From assembly GCA_943325255.2 (NCBI GenBank), contig CALPOS020000171.1:1-5021 (forward strand): a stretch of DNA of 5,021 nt, written 5' to 3'. The position numbers and the translations under genes are program-made. The DNA comes from Sphingobacterium thalpophilum. Lineage in GTDB: Bacteria > Bacteroidota > Bacteroidia > Flavobacteriales > Flavobacteriaceae. Below are positions 1 through 5,021 of this stretch, in pieces; within the stretch, counting starts at the first letter, position 1, and every line of letters starts with the position of its first letter. Under the pieces are notes generated by a model. It searched no databases and was not told the origin of the DNA. It was given only the letters and a program-made list of their open reading frames with translations.

Positions 1-723
1 ATACGCGACTATCGTGGTGGCGGAAGAAGCTCAGCGCGTGAAACTGCTTGTCGAGTAGTTGCTGGTGCCATCGCAAAACAAGTACTAAAAAATATAAAGA
101 TCAATGCATTTGTTTCATCAGTCGGAGAGATCTTCATCGATAAACCCTATCAAGAACTCGACTTTACTAAGACGGAAACCAACGCGGTTCGCTGTCCAGA
201 TACTGATACTGCCTCAAAAATGGAGGAACACATTAAAAAAATCAGAAAGGAAGGCGATACGGTTGGCGGAACGATTACGTGTGTCATTCAAAACGCACCT
301 ATTGGTCTCGGTGAACCGGTATTCGATAAATTGCATGCCGAATTGGGAAAAGCCATGTTGTCTATCAATGCGGTTAAAGGCTTTGAATACGGCAGCGGAT
401 TTTGTGGTGCCAGAATGAAAGGCAGCGAGCACAACGATTTGTATTTGCCCGACGGCACGACCAAAACCAACCTTTCTGGCGGCATTCAAGGCGGCATTTC
501 AAACGGCATGGATATCTATTTTCGAGTGGCATTCAAGCCAGTGGCCACACTGATTCAAAAACAAGAAACGTTAGACAATCAGGGGAATATAGTCGAAATG
601 CAAGGCAAAGGTCGTCATGACCCATGCGTTGTCCCACGCGCAGTTCCTATCGTCGAAGCCATGGCAGCAATTGTGTTAGCTGACTTTTATTTACTCAATA
701 AAATATATAATAATAATGTTTAG
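1..723 (+). CDS. aroC: Chorismate synthase, C-terminal 240 residues (5' end outside window)
   Basis: Chorismate synthase converts 5-enolpyruvylshikimate-3-phosphate to chorismate, the last step of the cytoplasmic shikimate pathway, and needs reduced FMN. The frame is open from base 1, so the N-terminal part of a protein usually near 350 residues lies upstream. The visible part opens with the conserved RDYRGGGRSSARETA block (residues 2-16 of the visible portion). It continues with TVGGTITC, the SGGIQGGISNG block (about 159-169), which I recall as part of the FMN/substrate site, and the third family signature GRHDPCVVPRAVPIVEAM near 204-221. The Asp in RHDP (visible residue 207) is, from memory of the family, the invariant active-site acidic residue. 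An internal ATG at 220 is not the start, because conserved sequence precedes it. The end is normal, with a short Asn-rich tail. The symporter gene begins 25 bases downstream, so co-transcription is possible but unproven. Confidence 0.97.
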   Translation: MRDYRGGGRSSARETACRVVAGAIAKQVLKNIKINAFVSSVGEIFIDKPYQELDFTKTETNAVRCPDTDTASKMEEHIKKIRKEGDTVGGTITCVIQNAPIGLGEPVFDKLHAELGKAMLSINAVKGFEYGSGFCGARMKGSEHNDLYLPDGTTKTNLSGGIQGGISNGMDIYFRVAFKPVATLIQKQETLDNQGNIVEMQGKGRHDPCVVPRAVPIVEAMAAIVLADFYLLNKIYNNNV

Positions 724-748
724 AAGTTCTTTTGTAATAATATAAAAT

Positions 749-2005
749 ATGACATCAACAGAAACCAAAATAAAATCCATTTTTTCCAACCTCACGACAC
801 AAATTCTTATTGCCATGTTTGTGGGCGCCATCCTAGGAATTGTCATTCACAACAATTGGAGTGCAGAGAGCGCCAAGGAATTTAGCGGATATATTAAGTT
901 GCTTGCAACTATTTTCATTCGCTTGGTTCAAATGATTATTGCGCCTTTAGTGTTTACAACCTTAGTGGTTGGAATAGCAAAGTTGGGCGATATTACAGCG
1001 GTAGGACGAATAGGAGGAAAGGCCTTGGGATGGTTTTTTTCCGCTTCATTAATTTCTTTGTTGATTGGAATGTTTTGGGTAAACCTTTTGGAACCTGGCG
1101 TTGGACTGCATCTCACTGATGTGGATTTATCTTCAGCATCCGAAGTCACCGAAAAAACACAAAACTTCTCCGCACAAAACTTTATCGAGCATATTATTCC
1201 GAAAAGCATTGTAGAAGCAATGGCAACCAACGAAATTCTACAAATTGTCATTTTTTCTATTTTCTTTGGATTGGCAGCTGCATCTATTGGTGATTACGCA
1301 AAACCAGTAGTAACAGCTTTGGATAAAACTTCTCACATCGTTCTAAAAATGGTGAATTATGTAATGAAGTTTGCGCCAGTGGGTGTCTTCGGCGCTATTG
1401 CAGGTGTTTTTGCCGTTCGTGATTTCAACGAGTTGCTTCTAACGTATGCCAAGTATTTTGGTTCTTTTCTCGTCGGAATAACGTCATTGTGGGTTTTCCT
1501 TCTTTTCATCGGATTTCTCTTTTTAGGCAAACGACTAAAAACGCTTTTGCAGCACATTGTGAGTCCACTAATAATCGCCTTCGGAACCACCAGCAGCGAA
1601 GCCGTTTTTCCCAAACTAACAGAAGAATTAGAAAGATTTGGTGTCAAAGACAAAATTGTTTCGTTTATGTTGCCATTAGGCTATTCTTTCAATTTGGACG
1701 GAAGCATGATGTATATGACTTTTGCGAGTATTTTTATAGCACAAGCTTACGGAATAGATTTAACCATCGGAACGCAGCTCACCATGCTATTAGTTTTGAT
1801 GCTAACGAGCAAAGGAATTGCAGGTGTTCCCAGAGCAAGTTTAGTCGTTGTTGCCGCGACCTGCGGGATGTTCAAAATTCCCATTGAAGGCATCGCATTA
1901 ATACTACCAATTGACCATTTTTGCGATATGTTTAGAAGTGCAACAAATGTTTTAGGAAATGCATTAGCAACCTCGGTTGTTGGCAAATGGGAAAATGAAG
2001 ATTAA
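749..2005 (+). CDS. Dicarboxylate/amino acid:cation symporter (DAACS family, GltP-like)
   Basis: This inner-membrane secondary transporter probably imports glutamate, aspartate or C4-dicarboxylates using an ion gradient. Its 418 residues match the usual family length of about 420-440. Hydrophobic segments run through the N-terminal half (for example 15-34, 50-77 and 93-113). The C-terminal transport core shows every family landmark: the HP1 serine-rich hairpin GTTSSEAVFP (279-288), the TM7 motif NLDGS (315-319, usually NMDGT), the HP2 hairpin SKGIAGVPRAS (354-364), and the TM8 binding motif DMFRSATNVLGN (393-404). Arg396 aligns with the arginine that pairs with the substrate side-chain carboxylate in Glt(Ph), which supports an acidic substrate. 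Asn404 sits where the Na+-coupled Glt(Ph) has Asp405; from memory, E. coli GltP and DctA, which are H+-coupled, also have Asn there. Proton coupling is therefore my inference. The exact substrate cannot be settled from sequence. The start at 749 has no Shine-Dalgarno site but places the first membrane segment normally. Confidence 0.95.
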   Translation: MTSTETKIKSIFSNLTTQILIAMFVGAILGIVIHNNWSAESAKEFSGYIKLLATIFIRLVQMIIAPLVFTTLVVGIAKLGDITAVGRIGGKALGWFFSASLISLLIGMFWVNLLEPGVGLHLTDVDLSSASEVTEKTQNFSAQNFIEHIIPKSIVEAMATNEILQIVIFSIFFGLAAASIGDYAKPVVTALDKTSHIVLKMVNYVMKFAPVGVFGAIAGVFAVRDFNELLLTYAKYFGSFLVGITSLWVFLLFIGFLFLGKRLKTLLQHIVSPLIIAFGTTSSEAVFPKLTEELERFGVKDKIVSFMLPLGYSFNLDGSMMYMTFASIFIAQAYGIDLTIGTQLTMLLVLMLTSKGIAGVPRASLVVVAATCGMFKIPIEGIALILPIDHFCDMFRSATNVLGNALATSVVGKWENED

Positions 2006-2058
2006 TTAATATCATGTTTTTTACTAAATTTATCATCACTAATCTAAAAACACTTTTT

Positions 2059-3162
2059 ATGAAAAGAATTTTACTCTCAATTTTTGCATTTACTTCCATT
2101 TTTGATGCGTCAAGCCAAATCCTGCAATCAGAAAATTTTGATGCTTTGCCTGTTGGTCCTGTCGGTACCGATGAAACGGGTACAATTCCTACCAACAATT
2201 ACTACACCTTATCAACCAACTACGATCTCGATCCGATTGCTGCTACTACAGGAACAAATGCTAGTGCTGCTAATTTTCAAATCGTTAATGTTGGTGGTGC
2301 CAACGGAAACGTTTTACAAATTGAAGGAACCAACGGTGACAAAGGCAGAAGAAATATTTGGCAGGGCGGTTTAGCAGATCAGTGGGCTTTTAGAGACCCT
2401 GCACATGACAAAATTCAAGTTGAATTTGACTTGTATACAAGTGCCGGTGGAGGAGCCAGTAACAATACTAAAGGGATGTATATTTATGACAGTGCTACTG
2501 ATGGCGCATCATTAAAAATTTTAGGCGGATTCGTTTTCAACACTAAAACCCGCATACTTCAAGGTATAGGTTACTACACGAGCGCTACGGCGCCAATTGC
2601 AAACTACGGTTTCTTTTTAGGAGCTGCTAATACAAACATCACGCTACCTCCTAATGAATGGGTAAAACTTATTGTAAGTTTTAATAAATCGACAGGACAG
2701 ATTATTTGGAAAGGACCTGGTTTTCTTGGTCAAACGGTTGGCGCTGCGGCTGGGCTAGATCCTGATAAAGTAGCCTTTGTTTCCAGAAGCGGATCGGTAC
2801 CTGCCAACGGAACAACCGCTGCAATTGTTAATGCAGCAGCATCAACAGAAGGCTTATTTGATAATTTACTTGTTATTGCAACCAACACAGATCTTTTAGA
2901 TGTGAATGAAATTACTGCAACGGCTTTTGCTGTGACGGCTTTTCCAAATCCTGCTACAGATTTTATTAATGTGACTGGTAGTGATACAAACGCTATTACT
3001 TCAGTTATGTTAACTGATTTGAACGGCAGAATAGTTAGATCCCAAACTTATGATAATGAATCAAATATTGATATGAATATTTCAGATTTATCTAATGGAA
3101 TATATCTGATGAAAATTTCTACTGAGAATGGCTCTTCTATTCAGAAAATAATAAAGAATTAA
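2059..3162 (+). CDS. Secreted protein with T9SS type A sorting domain, unknown N-terminal beta-rich module
   Basis: This is predicted to be exported by Sec and then moved across the outer membrane by the type IX secretion system, ending up surface-anchored or released. From ATG 2059 it has 367 residues. I chose this start over ATG 2014 because MKRILLSIFAFTSIFDASSQ is a signal peptide with a charged N-terminus and hydrophobic core (cleavage probably near residue 20), and because the A-rich leader ctaaaaacacttttt precedes it. The 2014 start would bury the signal under 15 extra residues. Residues 21-278 form a Gly/Thr/Asn-rich, probably all-beta region. It opens with SENFDALPVGPVG and closes with GLFDNLLVIATNT, a pattern I associate with concanavalin/LamG-like jelly-roll domains in secreted Bacteroidota proteins; this fold assignment is inference. 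No catalytic motif is evident, and the protein has no cysteine. Residues 295-367 are the T9SS sorting domain: FPNPATDFINV, then DLNGRIV, SNGIYL and a basic IQKIIKN end. The gene follows the symporter by 53 bases. Ligand or substrate is unknown. Confidence 0.88.
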   Translation: MKRILLSIFAFTSIFDASSQILQSENFDALPVGPVGTDETGTIPTNNYYTLSTNYDLDPIAATTGTNASAANFQIVNVGGANGNVLQIEGTNGDKGRRNIWQGGLADQWAFRDPAHDKIQVEFDLYTSAGGGASNNTKGMYIYDSATDGASLKILGGFVFNTKTRILQGIGYYTSATAPIANYGFFLGAANTNITLPPNEWVKLIVSFNKSTGQIIWKGPGFLGQTVGAAAGLDPDKVAFVSRSGSVPANGTTAAIVNAAASTEGLFDNLLVIATNTDLLDVNEITATAFAVTAFPNPATDFINVTGSDTNAITSVMLTDLNGRIVRSQTYDNESNIDMNISDLSNGIYLMKISTENGSSIQKIIKN

Positions 3163-3272
3163 AGTAATAATTTCCGATTTGGAAAGAAACTAGGTGATAA
3201 AATAATTATTTAGAAAAAGGATCAAATACTAATAAATTAAACTTAGATTTATAAAAATTTAAACAAAAAAAG
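3163..3272 (+). other. AT-rich spacer and leader between the two T9SS cargo genes
   Basis: This 110-base gap is very AT-rich and holds no ORF. It contains a small perfect hairpin, TTTCC/GGAAA with a five-base loop at 3171-3185, but no T-run follows it, so it does not look like a terminator. It also contains a 12-base AT palindrome at 3200-3211. An A-rich tract (aaacaaaaaaag) ends directly before ATG 3273 and is the likely translation-initiation leader in the Bacteroidota style. TAGATTTA at 3244-3251 resembles the phylum's TAnnTTTG -7 element, but I found no TTG -33 partner at the expected distance. A separate promoter for the downstream gene is therefore possible but not shown. Confidence 0.35.
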
Positions 3273-4160
3273 ATGAAAAGAAAATTACTGTTATTCACTG
3301 CTACACTAGCTACAGCCTTTTCGTTACAGGCACAAGTAACGATTTACGACACTACGCACGATGCAACAAACGGTGGGGAAATAACACCAACTGCAAATGG
3401 ACTGAATACAAGTTATGGAGATGCAATACAATTGGCTGGTACAGAAAGACAATTAGATATCATATCTGTAAATCTTTTTAATTTGACAGATACGTCAGAT
3501 ATTACGCTCACAATGACATTGTATTCTGATTGTCCAACACTAACGGGTACCGCTGCTTGTGGTTCAGGAACTGGAACTTTGATTCCATTTTCGGAAAATA
3601 TTGTTTTAGTAAAAGCTCCGCCAATAACAGGACAATTTGTTGTCGATTTTGAGTATAATGGTTTAGACATTACTGATTTTGCCACTGACAATACGATTAC
3701 TGTCATGCTTAGAGCCAGTAGAAACAACGTTTTTTGGATTATTAATGAGTCTCCTGTAATTGGAAGTACTCCAGCGGGCGACACGCCGCTAAGCACAGTG
3801 ACACGTTGCGGAAGTACTGCCGCAAATAACGGTTGCAACCGTGCTATTGCAGCACCAACAGTAAATAATCTGGGAATGAAAATTACAGCATTACCGAATT
3901 TAAGTGTTTCGCAATTTTCTGCATCGGATATCACTATCTCGCCTAATCCTGCTACAAATATCATTAGCATTGCAAGCAATCAAAACATTGGAATAAATGC
4001 TATCAAGATTTCTGATTTAAATGGGAGAGTGGTTCAAAACCAATCTTTTGAAAACGTATCTAGCCTCGAAATGAACATTGCTCATATCGCTTCAGGTGTC
4101 TATTTGCTAACTATTGTTTCTGATAAAGGAACGATTACTAAGAAAATTGTAAAGAACTAA
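3273..4160 (+). CDS. Secreted protein with T9SS type A sorting domain, unknown N-terminal module with four cysteines
   Basis: This is a second predicted type IX secretion cargo of 295 residues. MKRKLLLFTATLATAFSLQAQ is a clear signal peptide (cleavage probably around 20-21), and the A-rich tract just before the ATG supports the start. Residues 22-208 are Thr/Asn-rich and probably beta-sandwich in character, with alternating stretches such as ISVNLFNL, ITLTMTLYSDC and GQFVVDFEYNG. I do not recognise the family and see no catalytic motif. The only cysteines, C87, C96, C179 and C188, form two pairs each spaced by nine residues, which would suit disulfides in an exported protein. Residues 223-295 are the sorting domain (SPNPATNIISI, DLNGRVV, ASGVYLL, KKIVKN). 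It aligns without gaps to that of the upstream cargo protein with 28 of 73 identities by my hand count, while the N-terminal modules look unrelated. A strong terminator follows 22 bases after the stop. The role could be adhesion, binding or a structural surface part; none is demonstrated. Confidence 0.88.
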   Translation: MKRKLLLFTATLATAFSLQAQVTIYDTTHDATNGGEITPTANGLNTSYGDAIQLAGTERQLDIISVNLFNLTDTSDITLTMTLYSDCPTLTGTAACGSGTGTLIPFSENIVLVKAPPITGQFVVDFEYNGLDITDFATDNTITVMLRASRNNVFWIINESPVIGSTPAGDTPLSTVTRCGSTAANNGCNRAIAAPTVNNLGMKITALPNLSVSQFSASDITISPNPATNIISIASNQNIGINAIKISDLNGRVVQNQSFENVSSLEMNIAHIASGVYLLTIVSDKGTITKKIVKN

Positions 4161-4182
4161 TACAGAAAAATAAGCTGAAATT

Positions 4183-4213
4183 AACTCCTTAAGAAATTAA
4201 GGAGTTTTTTTTT
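4183..4213 (+). terminator. Intrinsic (rho-independent) terminator of the plus-strand block
   Basis: A perfect 10-base-pair stem, AACTCCTTAA (4183-4192) and TTAAGGAGTT (4197-4206), encloses a GAAA tetraloop and runs into a nine-base T-run (4205-4213). It lies 22 bases after the stop of the second T9SS gene and is oriented to end plus-strand transcription. The last two T bases also belong to the stop codon of the converging DCC gene (4212-4214). Read on the minus strand, the same hairpin is followed only by AATTTCAGCTTATTTTTC, so it would be a weaker terminator in that direction. Confidence 0.9.
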
Positions 4214-4625
4214 ATAAAAATTTGGACTTTAATTCTTCTGTTGGAATCATACAACTTTGTTTTTTTCCATACCAAGAATACCTGTTCTTTGCAACGTAAT
4301 CATACAAAGCATTCCTTAAAGTTGTTGGAATAATTCTAAAAACAGTACCCAAATGAAAAAGTCCACCTAAGTTTTTAGCGACTTGAAGCGCGGCATTTGA
4401 CTTATAATAATAAGCAACGCCAGGCTCGTATAATAAGACCGAATCAATGTTTTTCGAATTAATTCCGATGTGCGCAATAATCTTTTGTCCCAAATCTGAT
4501 TGTAATGCTACAAATCGAAATTGATCTGAGTTGTCATGCTTAATTACAAACTGTACAGAAGCTTCGCACAAATTGCAAAGTCCATCAAACAATATAATTC
4601 TCTTTCCGATAGGTAAGTCCAACAT
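4212..4625 (-). CDS. DCC-family thiol-disulfide oxidoreductase-like protein (DUF393, YuxK-like)
   Basis: This 137-residue protein belongs to the DCC1-like/DUF393 family, named for its conserved Asp-Cys-Cys motif. The family is predicted to have a thioredoxin-like redox role; true substrates are largely unknown. The N-terminal strand IILFDGLCNLC (10-20) carries the hallmark D14-G15-x-C17-x-x-C20, and the conserved C-terminal NRYSWYGKKQSC (114-125) is also typical (commonly NRYxxFG). The length fits the family's usual 110-150 residues. There is no signal peptide or membrane segment, so a cytoplasmic location is likely. The ATG at 4625 lies three bases after the mutS2 stop, implying one transcript and possible translational coupling. 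The spacer has no Shine-Dalgarno site, only A-rich sequence. Its stop codon overlaps the T-tract of the terminator serving the opposite strand. Confidence 0.9.
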   Translation of the reverse strand: MLDLPIGKRIILFDGLCNLCEASVQFVIKHDNSDQFRFVALQSDLGQKIIAHIGINSKNIDSVLLYEPGVAYYYKSNAALQVAKNLGGLFHLGTVFRIIPTTLRNALYDYVAKNRYSWYGKKQSCMIPTEELKSKFL

Positions 4626-4628
4626 ACT

Positions 4629-5021
4629 TTACTTTTTAGATTCTACAAATTCCAATACATCAATGCTAACGGTCGACGTGAAAACCCCATAATTGACCGT
4701 CGCTTTATTCTTCTCAATTTTATCAATACTTCCAATTGCTTTTCCGTCAAACATCCGAACACGATCGCCAATTTTTAAAACTGTCTTTGGCTTTTCGATG
4801 ACTTTATTGGCAAGTATTTTCTTTTCCTTTTTCTCCTTTCTAATTTTATCTACTTGTACTGTAACTTCCTTGATTATTTCCTTTTTCTGAACTTCCTTAA
4901 CCTTCAATTCTTTTACGGTCGCTTTCTTTCGTTTTGAATTTTCAATTTCAACTATTTTCAGAAACTCGCCCAATAGCTCCTTTTTGTTTTTGTTATTGAA
5001 GTACTTTTCAGCGATATCATC
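4629..5021 (-). CDS. mutS2: MutS2 family protein, C-terminal 130 residues (5' end outside window)
   Basis: MutS2 proteins are MutS-like ATPases without the mismatch-recognition domain. They are linked to suppression of homologous recombination and, in Bacillus, to rescue of collided ribosomes. The frame stays open to base 5021, so the gene continues beyond the window; the TTG at 4973 is an internal Leu codon, not a start. Visible residues about 27-70 are a highly charged Lys/Glu region, such as VDKIRKEKKEKK, probably helical. Residues about 83-127 form the small SH3-like domain associated with MutS2 and Smr (MSSS): KIGDRVRMFDGKAIGSIDKI, then KATVNYGVFT and a beta end at LEFVE. The protein stops four residues later with no Smr nuclease domain, unlike B. 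subtilis MutS2, where Smr follows. I recall such Smr-less forms in Flavobacteriia, so this is probably natural rather than a truncation. The ATPase domain is not visible. It forms a tight pair with the downstream DCC gene. Confidence 0.88.
   Translation of the reverse strand, partial: DDIAEKYFNNKNKKELLGEFLKIVEIENSKRKKATVKELKVKEVQKKEIIKEVTVQVDKIRKEKKEKKILANKVIEKPKTVLKIGDRVRMFDGKAIGSIDKIEKNKATVNYGVFTSTVSIDVLEFVESKK

Noticed and set aside
2001..2010. ATTAATTAAT palindrome at the symporter stop codon
   Set aside because: It is low-complexity AT sequence overlapping a stop codon, with no hairpin-plus-T-run structure.
2025..2032. TAAATTTA as a -7 promoter element for the first T9SS gene
   Set aside because: It partly fits TAnnTTTG, but no TTG -33 element lies at the expected distance upstream.
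2014..2058. In-frame upstream ATG giving a 382-residue version of the first T9SS protein
   Set aside because: It would add MFFTKFIITNLKTLF before a complete signal peptide. The ATG at 2059 has an A-rich leader and a normal signal peptide, so it is the better start.
3171..3185. TTTCC/GGAAA hairpin after the first T9SS gene as a terminator
   Set aside because: The stem is only five pairs and no T-run follows; in AT-rich DNA this is expected by chance.
3200..3211. 12-base perfect palindrome AAATAATTATTT as an operator
   Set aside because: It consists only of A and T in a very AT-rich spacer and has no second copy that I noticed.
3413..3979. 188-residue minus-strand open frame
   Set aside because: It lies wholly inside the second T9SS cargo gene, has no recognisable domain, and its hydrophobic composition follows from the complement of the Thr/Asn-rich coding strand.
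4693..4890. 65-residue plus-strand open frame rich in Phe, Ser and Leu
   Set aside because: It is the complement of the Lys/Glu-rich MutS2 tail, whose family assignment is firm.

Overview
The window looks like chromosomal DNA from a member of the Bacteroidota, most likely a flavobacterium. The DNA is AT-rich and the gene starts have A-rich leaders rather than Shine-Dalgarno sites. Two secreted proteins carry the C-terminal sorting domain of the type IX secretion system (T9SS), which is restricted to this phylum. The MutS2 tail and the chorismate synthase also read like flavobacterial proteins. These taxonomic points rest on recalled family knowledge, not on a search.

The plus strand holds four genes in a row. 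First is the 3' two-thirds of aroC (chorismate synthase, 1-723), cut by the window edge. After 25 bases comes a complete DAACS-family dicarboxylate/amino acid symporter (749-2005) close to GltP. Two T9SS cargo proteins of unknown function follow (2059-3162 and 3273-4160). Their N-terminal modules are unrelated, but their 73-residue sorting domains align without gaps. A strong intrinsic terminator at 4183-4213 closes this block.

The minus strand enters from the right edge with the C-terminal end of mutS2 (4629-5021). Three bases later comes a small DCC-family thiol-disulfide oxidoreductase-like protein (4212-4625). This pair converges on the plus-strand block, and the terminator's T-tract overlaps the stop codon of the DCC gene.

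The genes do not form one obvious pathway. The window holds housekeeping metabolism (aroC), nutrient uptake, two surface or secreted proteins, and a DNA/RNA-quality-control gene with a redox protein beside it. I see no mobile element, CRISPR array, tRNA or rRNA, and nothing that I would call an undescribed multi-gene system. The least understood parts are the N-terminal modules of the two T9SS cargo proteins.
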